Source of the DNA: Acestrorhynchus altus
Taxonomy: Eukaryota; Chordata; Actinopteri; Characiformes; Acestrorhynchidae
DNA length: 64,000 bases
Direction of reading: 5' to 3'
Assembly: GCA_034509495.1 (NCBI GenBank)
Contig: CM067505.1
Location: 9,077,532 to 9,141,531, forward strand
In this document: positions 25,640 to 37,479 of the stretch, one piece after another
Position numbering within the stretch: the stretch's first letter is position 1
Layout of the letters: every line of letters starts with the position of its first letter
The notes under the pieces: generated by a model
Told to the model about the DNA's origin: nothing
Databases searched by the model: none
The model's input: the letters and a program-made list of their open reading frames with translations, nothing else
Program-made: the position numbers and the translations under genes

Positions 25640-26690
25640 AGGACAAATATTGGAGGAAGCCAGCAAAACAGCATGCGGGACATTTGGAGTGAAATAAGGA
25701 CCATCAGTTCCTGTCAGGTAACAACAGAGAAGTTGAGGGGAGCGTGGACAGGGCCAACAGACTTAATCTGTTAAAGAACAGTTTTGACACTGCATGCTCT
25801 GTCCTCCTGGTCCTGACTCTGCTGGTGGCCCTCAGCAGTCTACTCCACTCCCCCTCCCTCCTCCTCCAAATAGCCTGCCCCCCTCCTGCAACAGCACACC
25901 TCACACCAAGTACTACAGGTCAGTGGCACTGACATCCCATGTAATGAAGACCATGGAGAGGGTCATCCTGGACCAATTTCAACCCATATTCCAGCCATCT
26001 CTAGACCCCCTCCAGTTCGCCTACCAGCCCTGCCTGGGAGTTGAGGATGCCATCATCTACCTGCTCATGAGACCATGAAGGACTTTGTAACATGGTGCGA
26101 GCTGAACCATCTGGAGCTAAGTGTTACAAAGACAAAGGAACTAGTAGTGGATATGAGAAGGAACAAGTCACTTGTGACCATCGGGGGGTCAGTGTGGACA
26201 CTGTGGAGTACAAGTATCTGGGAGTACATATTGAATAATAAACTGGACTGGACTGAGAAAATTTATATCCTTTACAGGAAGGGCCAGAGTCGCCTCTATT
26301 TTCTGAGGCACCTGAGGTCCTTCAGCATCTGCTGGATGATGCTCAGGATATTTTATCACCTGAGTCTGTGGTTGTAAGTGCTTTCCTCTATGCTGCTGCA
26401 TGCTGGGGCAGCAGGTTGAGGGTGGCAGACACCTCCATTTTGGTGGTGATGTTGTGGGAGTTGAGATGGACTCTCTGATGGTAGTTTTGGGAGGGGGGTG
26501 TTGTCTAAACTATAGACCATTATGGACAATGACTCTACCCCTCTACCAAACAGTGATGAGTCACAGGAGCACTTTCAGTGCAAAATCCATCCTACCAAAA
26601 TGCAGTACATCAAACTCTGTTACTTCTCTCTTTACTTATTTGTGCAATGGATGTTCCTATTTATTTATTATCATAGACATTGGCTTTTAT
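25640..26690 (+). mobile_element. Rex1-like LINE fragment with internal deletion
   Basis: The first frame (25920-26070) reads YRSVALTSHVMKTMERVILD, then LQFAYQPCLGVEDAIIYLL, the RT N-terminal blocks of a Rex1/Babar-type (CR1-like) element. It jumps directly at about 26070 to MKDFVTWCELNHLELSVTKT and ELVVDMRR, which normally follow the catalytic FADD block, so roughly 100 codons of RT core are missing. Then come RKGQSRLYFLRHLRSF and a degraded C-terminus to about 26620. It ends near the TG microsatellite. Confidence 0.75.
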
Positions 26691-26709
26691 ATTGTCTATG
26701 ATATATTAG

Positions 26710-26713
<4 letters not shown>

Positions 26714-26761
<48 letters not shown>
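26714..26761. repeat. (TG)n microsatellite
   Basis: About 23 TG units downstream of the Rex1-like fragment. Confidence 0.97.
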
Positions 26762-26763
<2 letters not shown>

Positions 26764-27081
26764 TTTTGTTTTGTTTTTGTTGTCAGTGCTGCTTTATGTA
26801 GCTTTGTTATTTCATAGAAAAAAATCTAGAAAATTATTCATTTAATTACTAAAATGCCTGAGAATGTACTTGCCACAATTTGAGCATTTAAATAACCCAT
26901 AACCTCTTCTAGTTAGCATTCTGTGCCTGTCCAAATTAGAAAAGGAATTATCTACAGTATATAGTGTCCTCAAAACCATGGCTATACCTTGCATTTGAGC
27001 ATAATTATTTCTTAGTTCTGACAACATTTGCTACAATGCCACAGAAGCCTAGTAGAAGAAGAACATGTGTCTGTAACATGT

Positions 27082-27155
27082 GCAAAGCACTTTTGTAAGT
27101 CGCTCTGGATAAGGGCATCTGCTAAATGCCACAAATGTAAATGTAAATGTAATGT
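27082..27155 (+). repeat. L2/V-SINE-type 3' tail, copy 2
   Basis: The text AGCACTTTTGTAAGTCGCTC, TGGATAAGGGCATCTGCTAA and ATGCCACAAATGTAAATG is nearly identical to the tail at 21640-21712. Confidence 0.8.
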
Positions 27156-27833
27156 CAAGATATATGAGTTATGAGAAATAGAGAAATAGATTTCAAAAGA
27201 GACTGAAGACATCAAATGTCACTAATAAATCTGCTTCATAAATTGATGTCAGTTGACCTGCTTTCTGTAAAACTGAAAGTATCTTTTAGATATGATGGAA
27301 GTGTCTTCACCAAGGATACACAATGTTTTCAGTAAGGCTATCAATTCCAGCCACTATTGGGTAACCAGTTGGAGGTATCAAAGTTTAACAGCAAAAAAAA
27401 CTCTGCTGCGGTAAACTTTCAGAGAGATACAATCCTGGCTCTGGTCAGTCTCTCACAGTTTACTCACTCCTTCAGGCTTCAACTTTATTAAAATCATCAG
27501 AGGTAAAACAGACTGTGTAACTAGGTCTCTGCGTAGCTGGCAAGGAGTGTCACAAGTTTCTTAGAAAAATGATAAATAAAATGATCTCAAATTCATGATT
27601 AGTATAATTGCGCAATAAATAAGGTTAGTGAGAAGGGTGACGCCTATTATTCCAGCACCCTAGTAAATGTCTAACCACATGTAAACACACCTCACTCTCA
27701 ACCAGCTGCTTGTCTTCTCACAAGGAATCACCCATGTTTTTCTAGAACTCCAGCATGAAGCATGAAGCATAAACGTCAGTGGAAAAACCTCTACTCATGA
27801 AAAACTCTTAATGTATAATTTCAGGCCCCATTA

Positions 27834-27834
27834 C

Positions 27835-27915
<81 letters not shown>
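27834..27915. repeat. Compound (AT)n(GT)n microsatellite
   Basis: About 11 AT units pass directly into about 29 GT units. Confidence 0.97.
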
Positions 27916-27919
27916 GTTT

Positions 27920-29524
27920 TTTTTCCATTTACTTTTCAAATGTTTAAATATTTTTCACATGACTGAATATAGAGAGTTCCACTAGAGCAGCCAACATGTC
28001 ACTGCTAATGGTAATAATTCTGCTAATTCTGCTAACATCTATTGCTGATTTTCAAAGTTGCTTTGCTTGTGCAGAAGGGGGCCAACACACTTCTTTAGGA
28101 ATCTTTTAGTTTAGAAATTATCTTAGAGATCAGCATAGCATGGGAAGCAATATGGAATACAAGCAACATGGCATATATTTCATTCAGAATCTACTGGGAA
28201 CTATTATAAACTACTGGGAATGCTCTTTTTCCTATAGTATCCCCTAGTAGGGATACACTTTTGTCCCCAATTAACATTTGAAGTCTTTTCATTTCCACAC
28301 TAAATTGCAGCAGTTGTGGCTGCAGGTAACATCATGACACAAACGAAAGTAAGCTGTATTGCAAGCTTATGAAATGCAACTGACATGACAATGCAGTTGT
28401 CTATTGCAATAAATCTGCAGATGATACATTTTACATAGACCAATCAGTTCTGAGCATCATAATATATTTCATATACTTCAGAATTCGTCTGTCAGCAGTT
28501 CCACTGCCTCCATCATAACACCGATTTCACCTTCAGATTACATACCATTCTTTGGATTCAGAACAGTTCCATCCCTACTCCACACACTTTTATTCCCATC
28601 AATCTAGTACAAATTGTTATAAGAAGATGCAGACCTGGTGCAAGTTAGAGGCAAAGGCCCAGACCAAATCCATGACCAGGTTTTGACTGGAGTCATTGAA
28701 GGAACTTAAGTTTAAATGTACAACCTGATTCCTACACTGATCATAATTTAAATGTCAAACAACTTTTATGCAGTGCTATACACAGCACTCATCCAAACTC
28801 TACTAACTGCTGTTTGATTTTGTTTATCATCTGTTTTGGTAGTCTGCCAGAGCATGAAATCACACATTATGGCATTCATTTCATGGTCATTGCTTGTGTA
28901 ATACTGCTGGACAGTGCACTGTAAATGCAATGATATAATCATTGTGGATAAAATGCAGATAAAATGAAACATGCATTTGATTCTGCCACATACCATAAAA
29001 TTATCAAAGCAAAGACTTTGGGTAACACTGACATCTGGGGAATAGCTTCAGTATTGTGATTCTGAGGGGGTTTCACTTGGTATTTTGCAAAATACTTAAA
29101 CCAGTTTTCATCTGTTTTCTCTAAAGGAAAAAGGAAAGCCCTTCTCAATACCAGTTCCCAAGCTGGTATGTTGTCTTATGTACTCTTCTACCTTATGTGT
29201 CAGGATATATGTCAGAATCCTCTGAATTATACCTTGGGAGAATAGACTAACATTTACAAAACGTGACATAGGAAGTTTAACATGAATTGTACTTATTTAA
29301 AATGTTTAAATATACAGTATGTAGCCTATTTAAATAACATAGCTTTTACTATAAACCAGACACTATGCTAGGTAACACAAACATTACCCAGAACTCAAAT
29401 TCAAATAACCAAAAGAATGACCTAATTAAATTGACTTTTAACAGCTTCCCTGGTTTGGGATTTGCTTCTTTAAGATTTGCAATAGTGGGGTAGTGGGTTT
29501 ACATTACTTACCACAGTTTACCAC

Positions 29525-29526
<2 letters not shown>
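27920..29526. other. No gene seen
   Basis: AT-rich spacer. Nothing recognised. Confidence 0.55.

Positions 29527-29614
<88 letters not shown>
29527..29614. repeat. (TCAA)n microsatellite
   Basis: About 22 perfect tetranucleotide copies. It sits exactly at the left edge of the long dispersed repeat that follows. Confidence 0.97.
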
Positions 29615-29615
<1 letters not shown>

Positions 29616-30270
29616 TGTTTATGTGTAGTGCTTTTTACAACAAAGGAGTTGTCACAAAGCAGCTTTACAGAAATCCAGTCCAAGCTTCAATTGAGCAAGC
29701 CAGTGGGCAACAGTGGCAAGGAAAAGCTCCCTCAGGCTAGGAGGAAGAAACCTTGAGAGGAACCAAGGCTCAAGAAAGGAATCCATCCTCCTCTGGTCAA
29801 CACCAGATACCACAGACATAGGCATAAAAAGTTTTAGAACAATAGAGAAGTGTAGCTAGCAGTAAATGTAATGTAAATGGGTGATGAGTTATGTGGGAAT
29901 GGAAGTGTGAGTAGGATACAAACTCAGTGTTGCTATGAAAGTCCATGCAGGTTAAATATTCTAAGCTGGCAGTCTCAGATGTGACATGAGTAGGCATCTG
30001 GATAGATCTGTCAGGATAAGGCATCATGAATGGGCTTGGACTAATATCAGCCATGCAGCAGGGGCAACTCAGGACATGGGGGAGAGAGGGAGAGAATTTA
30101 GTGATCACAGCTAATCTGGTGTAGTGCAAAAAGAGAGTCCATAGAGGAGGTGTTAACAAAACTCCTGTGTAAAGAGAAAAGTTTTCAGTCAAGATTTAAA
30201 GACAGAGAGTGTGTCTGAGAGTCCTGAACAGTAGCAGCAAGGTTCCAGAGTTGGGGGGGCTTCATATTCT
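29615..30270 (+). repeat. Long fish dispersed repeat, 5' part
   Basis: The phrases GTTTATGTGTAGTGCTTTTT, CACAAAGCAGCTTTACAGAA, GAGCAAGCCAGTGGGCAACA and AAGAAACCTTGAGAGGAACC, then AAGATTTAAAGACAGAGAGT, GTGTCTGAGAG and GGTTCCAGAGTTGGGGGG, occur in this order in a multi-kilobase repeat widespread in teleosts. The matching 3' part appears at 33150-34095 in the same orientation. Confidence 0.65.
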
Positions 30271-30274
30271 TCAC

Positions 30275-31199
30275 TTTTTATGTTACATAAGGTGACCAGA
30301 TTTTGTTTTTCCAAAAAAGATAACACAAAGGTCCACTAAAGAGCAGTGTTTCTGATCCAAAAGCAACACAGGTGCAGGAAAATTGGCTGTCATGCATGAC
30401 TCCTCCTAGTTATGAGGCTGGGTTTCATGATGGAAGCTAATATAGCTATACAGATGTCCTAAAGGGTTAATTGAAGGTGATCTTTAGTCTATGTCAGAGG
30501 ATCATCCATTGAAAGTTATGGTTAATGAAAGCGTCCACCTTCCCACCACAAAGAGAGTGCGATGTCTGGGGTCAAAGACCCAAGACCTGAAGTAGGGGCA
30601 ATTCTGCAGTGTGCAGGTCTTACAGATATTTTTTCATCTAGAAGTTCCGTTGTTGAAATGGCTGAAAAGGAACCATTTGAGAATTTTGGTTGTCTCTGGT
30701 CAGTGCCAGCCTACATAAGGACATGTGGGTTGGAATACCGATTGAGATGTCCACTTGATCCCAAAGTGCATTCTGAAAAGAAGACTCCACCAACAACCAT
30801 CACACAGAATGACCAGGCGAAGTCTTGGATCACAATCACTTGAGCAGACAAGGCAAGATTTCTGCTGCAGTCAATAAAGTACCTAATGTCCTACAGTGCC
30901 CTGGACCTGCCTCCCTAACTGCAAATGCTTTTTATGTCTGTATATGCTGGCCTGTGTGACCAGCAAGAAGAAAAGCTTCTCAATATTTGAAAAAAAGCAG
31001 GTCAGTATTTGAAACTAGTGACAGAGGCTTACATTACTGTGCAACAAATTTAGGCACCTCTGAAAATCATGATTAAAATCTCTTGTCTGGACAGTAACTG
31101 TTTATTTGCTCACTAAACACTAACATTTTGGATAAATACAGATATAATTCATACAAATAGTATTGCTTTTACATCACTGTGTTTACATACTATGATCCT
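30275..31199. other. No gene seen
   Basis: A 93-codon frame on + at 30562-30843 has fairly ordinary amino-acid composition but no motif I recognise. It lies between the two halves of the split repeat and is probably insertion-derived. Confidence 0.4.
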
Positions 31200-32192
31200 G
31201 AGATGGCACTGCATTAGAAACTGACATCAGTCTGTAACGGATATTACCACACGGGCCCAGGAAAATGTCAGTAAATCATTGTCAGTGAACACAGTTCATT
31301 GTACCATCTATGAAGTTACAATTCTACCATGCAAAGTGAAAGCTATACATCAACAACACCCAGAAATGCTGCCAGCTTCTCTGGGTCCAAGCTCATCTGA
31401 GATGGACTGATGCAAAGTGGAAAAGTGTCCTGTGGTCAGAGTTCACATTTCAAATTGTTTTTGGAAACCATGGATGTTGTGTTCTCCGGGCCACAGAGGA
31501 AAAGGACTGTCCAGATTGTTATCAGCGCAAAGTTCAAAAGCCAGCATCTCTGATGTTATGGGGGTGTGTTAGTGCCCATGGCATGTGTAATTTGAACACA
31601 TGTGAAGGCACCAGTAATGCTGGCTGGTTTTGGTGCAACATGTGCTGCCATCCAAACAATGTCTTTTTCAGGGACGTCTCTGCTTATTTCAGCAAGACAA
31701 TCCCATGCCACATTCTGCGCATGTTACAACAGCATGGCTGTTGGTAAAAAAAAAAAAAATGTGGGTACTAGCCTGGCCTGCCTGCAGTACAGACCTGTCT
31801 ATCGTTGAAAATTTATGGCACATTATGAAGCGCAAAATATGACAATGAAGTTGTACATCAAGCGAGAATGGGAAAGAATTCCACATACAAAACTACAATT
31901 AGTGTCCTCAGTTCTGAAATGAATAGTGAGTGTTGTTAAAAGGAAAAATGATTTAACACACAGTGGTAAATATGCCCCTGTTCCAACTTTTTTGAAATGT
32001 GTTGGAGGTATCAAATTCAAAATGAGTGAATATTTGCAAAAAGCAATAAAGTTTATCCATTTTGAACATTAAATATCTTGCCTTTGTAGTGTAATCAATT
32101 GAATATAGGTTGAAAAGGATTTGCAAATCATCATATTCTGTTTTTATTTATGTTTTTAACAACTTCCCAACTTCATTGCAATTGGGGTTGTA
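31200..32192 (+). mobile_element. Tc1-like transposon with decayed transposase
   Basis: The right end is AACTTCCCAACTTCATTGCA, ATTGGGGTTGTA (32161-32192), the terminal repeat of a very common fish Tc1 family. Before it come TTGCAAATCATCATATTCTG and AATATTTGCAAAAAGCAATA. The transposase remains show the second Asp block (QQDNPMPHSAHVTTAW, about 31690-31740) and the Glu block (IVENLWHIMKRK, about 31800-31838) of the DDE catalytic triad, in different frames because of an A-run indel at 31746-31760. The left terminal repeat was not found. Confidence 0.75.
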
Positions 32193-32234
32193 GTAAATCA
32201 TCAAAACAAGAATGCTGTTCAAATTATGTAACAC

Positions 32235-32800
32235 CCCAGCAACTTTCAGAGGGTAATGGACATAGTTAGTGGTTCAGTGGTTTGCAATGGCAGAATCTTC
32301 TAATTTACACTGACTCCATAATAATGTTTAGGAAAGATATTGATGATGGCCTACACAATCTTGCAGTAGTTTTTGAGCATATGGGTCAGTAAGGATTGAA
32401 ACTGAAGCTTTTAAATTGTCATCTGCTAAAATATAAAGTCCTGATGATCCTTGAACATGTCACCAACAAGGTGTCAGCCCAAACTCTAAGCTCATTCAGA
32501 CTGGAGGTCTTGAGGAAATATTCCAGAACTCTGGGGCTTTGGGGTCTCTGGAACTATTATCAGTATTTTGTTAAGTCCAGACCATTAATGAGTTTCAGAG
32601 GAATGATACAACTTCCTATGAAGCAAGTCCTAACAGGAAACCTTTGACAAGCTAAAATATGACTGAAAACAGCTGCCATGTTCTCTTATCCAGTGTCCAA
32701 ATGACCTTTATCCTGGTTGTGGATGCTTCCAGTTGCAGTTTTGATGCTTCCAGTTGCAGTTTTCCAAGCTCACATCTACAAAGCATTCAGTGGTGCTACT
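32235..32800 (+). mobile_element. Ty3/Gypsy-type pol fragment
   Basis: Frame-shifted remains of a reverse transcriptase can be followed in order: TFQRVMDIV (about 32230), DSIIMFRKDIDDGLHNLAVV (32310-32370, where the catalytic YLDD-type motif is lost), FEHMGQ, LKLKLLNCHLLKYKVL, then a YYQYFVKS-like block and a VVDASSC-like RNase H start near 32715. Multiple stops show it is long dead. No LTRs were identified nearby. Confidence 0.6.
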
Positions 32801-32854
32801 ATATAACCAGGTGAGAGATACTTGTAGTAGTCAATTTCACAAGGCATTTTAGAC

Positions 32855-33080
32855 ACCAGCTGCTGTCTGAAGAAGACCAGGAGGATTATAAAGGACTACA
32901 CCCACCCAAGACACTGCCTGCTCTCAAAACTTATACTGACTAGAAGGTACAGAAGCATGAGGACCAGTTCCATTTGTTTCCAATACAGCTTCTTCCCCCA
33001 GGACCATCAGGTCACCAATCCACCTTCACACAACATAAACTCTTTCTGCACCTGCACTTTACTCACTACTGGAGCAGCAA
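32855..33080 (+). mobile_element. Non-LTR retrotransposon 3' ORF fragment
   Basis: The + strand contains RRIIKDYTHPRHCL, then RRYRSMRTSS and YSFFPQDHQVTN. This is the diverged form of the C-terminal end of fish CR1/L2-type ORF2 proteins. Only about 60 codons remain. Confidence 0.5.
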
Positions 33081-33149
33081 CTAGTTGCTCAGTTACATTA
33101 CACTGGACAGTGACTGTGTCCTGAATATTATCTGGAAGTTTAAGAGGGC

Positions 33150-34095
33150 TTTGAAAGAAAATATTTTCCCCTGCTGAAACCATCTGTATTCTGGGAACTA
33201 ATAGAACATAATTGGAAATTAGATCTTGCTCGTACTCATGTAGGGTGTTATATGCAGGTGTTATAGGGCATTTCTTAACTTGGATATATTATGCAGATGA
33301 AGAAAAGCTTTTTTAGTAATATAACCTATGTGTTGATCAAATGATAAATCAATTTTGACGCAAAGATTTTTTGCTGCTGAACCATGTATAACCGGGAAAT
33401 CAGCTTCAGTGTTTTATGGCCCAGAAGGAGAGCCTCCGTTTCAGAACATTCAAGATTTTACCTCTTGTACACACTCCTCCATTTTCTTTAATCTAGGTTA
33501 ATCATCAGGTTTGACTGGTATATGATGTTGAGTACTGTCTGTGTAACTGTGGATATTAATGCCATGTTGTGCCAAAGAGTACCATGTAAAGTGGAACAGC
33601 ATTTATCCTATGAATCGAAAGCAATCAGATAAGTAATATCTGAACTGCACAAGGGCTGTATGAACATATTTTCTAATCTTTCTAGGTGAATAGTATGAGC
33701 TATTGTATCAAATGCTGCACTTAGGTCTAGCAGCACAAACAGGGACACACAGTCTTAATCAGAGGCAAGAAGATTATTTCTAATCTTAACTAGGGCTGGT
33801 GGCCTAAGTGCTACACTGGCCTGAATACAGAATGAAATTTTTCATATATATATATATGTGTGTTTCCTGTACTATCTACACATTGTTTAGGCCACATCTT
33901 AGGTCTGTAATTTGTCAGTACACTGAGATTAAGTTATGCTTTATTGATCAGTGGTTTGATAACTGCTACTTTAAGAGCTTTAAGTAGGACTTAGACATAG
34001 AGATGAGTTTGCTACTCCTGAAGAAGGTTTTATTATGGCTGGTAGTATTTCTTTAAGTAAGTTTGATGGGATGACATCTGTTTATCTGACTATCT
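33150..34095 (+). repeat. Long fish dispersed repeat, 3' part
   Basis: It has CTGTGTAACTGTGGATATTA, ATGCCATGTTGTGCC, GAGCTATTGTATCAAATGCT, GCACTTAGGTCTAGCAGCAC, TTAATCAGAGGCAAGAAGAT and, at the end, GTGGTTTGATAACTGCTACT, TTAAGAGCTTTAAGTAGG and TTCTTTAAGTAAGTTTGATG. These phrases follow in this order in the same repeat whose start is at 29615. Confidence 0.6.
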
Positions 34096-34099
34096 ATCT

Positions 34100-34530
34100 A
34101 TAATATATATTTATTATATACATATAAGCATATCCCATCCCAGAGAAGACAACTGAGACTAGAACTAGAAAGCTTGTGTTTAACTGATTTGGCTCTAATG
34201 CCAAAATGTATAGTGCCAGGAACTTTTTCATGCAGATGTGCTACCTCCTCCAAGTGACAAAACCCAGGATTCTGTGTCATCCTGCTTCTAATGATCCAGT
34301 TGAGAGGTTCAACAGATCTCTCCTACAGATCATATTCCCATATATCTTTTGTCCCTAACTGAATTATGCTAGTGTGAGGTGAACTAGCCAGACATCTTAT
34401 TCCATAATGGTTGACCTTAATGTCCCACTTCCATTATGTTTGTAGAAATCCCAGAACAGACTTGCAGTAGATGCACAAGCTTACCAGAAAACACTCAGAG
34501 ACTACACAAATAAAGCAAAAGAGGTCATAT
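34100..34530 (+). mobile_element. Possible Gypsy integrase remnant
   Basis: Near 34290-34330 the + strand encodes NDPVERFNRSLLQ, resembling the integrase segment (GQ-ERFNRTL) of Gypsy elements. The flanks are too decayed to align by eye. It may belong with the pol fragment at 32235. Confidence 0.35.
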
Positions 34531-34773
34531 GATCTCATTGTAAAAAAATTACCTTCTCGTGCATGAGCTCTAATTTACAGCACCAAGTTAGGTCTTAGCC
34601 ATTAGCTTAGAACACCATGGATGGAGTCAACACCTTGTTACTAAGGGCCTAGACTCAGTCCTACATCATCGATCAGAGGAATACTAAAGGTTTACATTAT
34701 GACTCCTTCCACACACTTCTGATGTTGTACCTGGATCAGATCCTCTGTGTATTGCCCGGAGGCTCAGTACAGC

Positions 34774-35560
34774 TAGAATAGAATAGAATTGAATAGAATA
34801 GAATAGAATAGAACTTTATTGATCCCTTGGGAGGGTTCCCTCAGGAAAATTAAGGTTCCAGCAGCAGCATCAGTACAGTACAGAAATAGTAGAGAGATAT
34901 CTTCTTGGATATGCTGCCCCCCAGCACACCACAGTCTAGAACAGGACACTGGTGACCACGGACTGATAAAACATCCACAGGAGTTTCCTGCAGATGTTGA
35001 AGGACCGTAGCCTCCTCAGAAAGTACAGCCTGCTCTGTCTCTTTCTGTACAGGTGGTCGATGTTAAATGACGAGTCCAACTTACTGTCCAGCCACAGCCC
35101 AAGGTTCTTATAGGAGTCCACAGCCTCCACCTCATCTCCCTCAATCAGAACTGGTTGTGACTTTGGTCTGGACCTCCCAAAGTCAATGACCAGGTCCTTG
35201 GTCTTTGAGGTGTTGAGCTGCAGATGATTCCTTTGGCACCAGGCTGCAAACTCCCTCACCAGGCTCCAAAACTCCTCACTATCATCCCTAATATACCCAA
35301 CTATGGCTTATCATCAGCAAACCTCTGGATGTGACACAGCTCTGAGTTGTAGTAGAAGTCTGCTGTGTACAGGGTGAAGAGAAGAGGGGCCAGCACTGTG
35401 CCCTGGGATGCTCCAGTGATGCTGATCACAGTGTCAGACATGATGTCCTTCAGCCTGACATACTGCGGCCTGTCCGTAAGGTAGCTGGAGATCCAGATGA
35501 CCAGGCAGTGGTCCACTTGCATACTATTCAGTTTGTCCTGAAGCATTTTCAGCTCTACTA
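34774..35560 (-). mobile_element. Rex1-like LINE, 5'-truncated copy
   Basis: On the - strand, 35546-35301 encodes LNSMQVDHCLVIWISSYLTD, GASQGTVLAPLLFTLYTADF and QRFADD, the RT catalytic block. One frameshift near 35300 leads to 35259-34936 with WCQRNHLQLNTSKTKDLVID and YRKRQSRLYFLRRLRSFNIC. The 3' end has CCTGAGGGAACCCTCCCAAG, GGATCAATAAAGTTC and a (TAGAA)n tail at 34774-34813. It is the best-preserved LINE in the window. The 3' terminus is shared with the fragment in ctps1 intron 1. Confidence 0.85.
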
Positions 35561-35930
35561 TCTATCCCCTAAACAGATTTAAATAAATGTGTTGTTGTTG
35601 TTGTTTGTTGTTGTTTTTTAATCTTGCATGAGTATGTGCCCACATTAAAAATGATCCATCCATCTCAGTAATTCTGACAATTCTGTATAAATGTATTCTA
35701 AATGTATGCTAGACTGCTTTTAATTTTAATGGAATATATTTTTGAACACATTTAGGACAGAGTATTCAATATTCAGGAGTCATTGCTGTTTTCACTATAT
35801 CCTATCTAACCTTGTTATGCAAGCACAGCTCATCCGGTTTGTGTGACACCAAGGGAACTCAGCCAAGGGTTTGGTTCATCAGAGGTAATGGCTTAGACAC
35901 ACAGTAGCCTACAACCTGTAAGAAAAGTAA

Positions 35931-35932
<2 letters not shown>

Positions 35933-36008
<76 letters not shown>
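35933..36008. repeat. (GT)n microsatellite
   Basis: About 38 GT units. A second run lies 170 nt downstream in the same orientation. Confidence 0.97.
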
Positions 36009-36009
<1 letters not shown>

Positions 36010-36178
36010 CTCAGCAGTATCTCTGAGGAGTCATTGCTTTGGGAGATGTTTTGTTCTTGTTGTGTTGATGAATGTTTGAGTAATGACTGTCCTCACAACA
36101 TGATCTCTGGTCTTATCACAGGCCATGTTGTTCCTCAGCTGACACAAGACACTATGTTCCTCACTGCACACTACATGC

Positions 36179-36179
<1 letters not shown>

Positions 36180-36238
<59 letters not shown>
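36180..36238. repeat. (GT)n microsatellite
   Basis: About 29 GT units. Confidence 0.97.
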
Positions 36239-36241
<3 letters not shown>

Positions 36242-36894
36242 TTTTGTATATTTATGTTGTCAATTAGTAAGACAAAAAAACAACTTACATGTCCAATATT
36301 CTGTAATAAATTTCTTAATCAGAATATATGGAGGTGAAACAATAAATAATACTCAAGTAACATGTTTAAAGGGTTCTTTAAGAACTCAGCAGAGATGTAC
36401 TGCCCTATGCTCAGCGGTGGTTTTCAGTATATAACATGATTGTGCTGGCGTGGGTTGTGGGTTGGTACTGGTTGCTCCCAGACATTGGTGTTAAAATCTA
36501 TAATTATATAATAATAATCAGATATAATTAACAGATAGTCAAACCTCCATGAACTTTGAATTAATATACTGTATATTGTAATGCAAGAAGCAAGCTTGGC
36601 TGTGTCCAAATACTTCACTGAAATATTGTTTGCTAAATTTTGCCTAATCTTGTAGTCATGTGGATTAAGTAGTTTAAGTAGTTAAGTAGTCAGCTTTGTC
36701 TTTACATGTATTGAGGCAGTGATATACAGATATGGCAGGAGCATGGAGGAAAACAAAAACTGGACATATTCAATAGATATAAATTAGTGTCTCATATGCA
36801 TCTCTATTGTATGTGTTTAATATGCACTACCTGCAAATCATGTATGTGATCATATTTAGGATGAACATATAGTACCTTTCCCTTTTCTTTTTTA

Positions 36895-36956
36895 CTGTTT
36901 GTTTGTTTTTGTTTTTTTTGTTTTTTTGTTTGTTTGTTTGTTTGTTTTGTTTGTTA
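36895..36956. repeat. (GTTT)n-like T-rich tract
   Basis: Imperfect GTTT units with longer T runs. On the complement strand it resembles an A-rich retroposon tail. Confidence 0.85.
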
Positions 36957-37385
36957 AATGAAAAGTCATGAAATGTTATGATCAGGGTTACGTTTAGGCC
37001 TAAACTTTCTTGTTGCCTTATTATTAGTGGAGTAGCAGAGAAGTCTAAAACTTTCACTGAGGCAAAAGTCGTTTAATTGTTGCATATGCTTTCTTTCTTC
37101 AAACGTTTTGAGTGACAGCTGCAGAAATGTCCGTAAGTGAAATCTATCATTATTTGTCACTAACCTACTAATTAGTGTATGCATGAAATTAGTGCAACTA
37201 GTCACACTAATTGTTGTGGGCTGCCAAAACTGCCTGGGGGAAGGTGTTGGTATATGTGGAGAAGAGAAGCGAAAGAGGCAGAAAGAGAGATGTTTACCAA
37301 AATAACGTCCTGAACCAAACTTGCAACTTACAAGTACAAAATCTCCCCTCACATCCCCCTCCTTTGTTTCCCCTTGACTCATTTT

Positions 37386-37389
<4 letters not shown>

Positions 37390-37474
<85 letters not shown>

Positions 37475-37476
37475 GC
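37390..37476. repeat. (GT)n microsatellite
   Basis: About 42 GT units with one GC interruption near 37470. Confidence 0.97.
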
Positions 37477-37479
37477 ATT

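Noticed and set aside
30562..30843. 93-codon frame on + as a real gene
   Set aside because: It has ordinary composition but no recognisable domain. It lies inside a nest of transposon remains.
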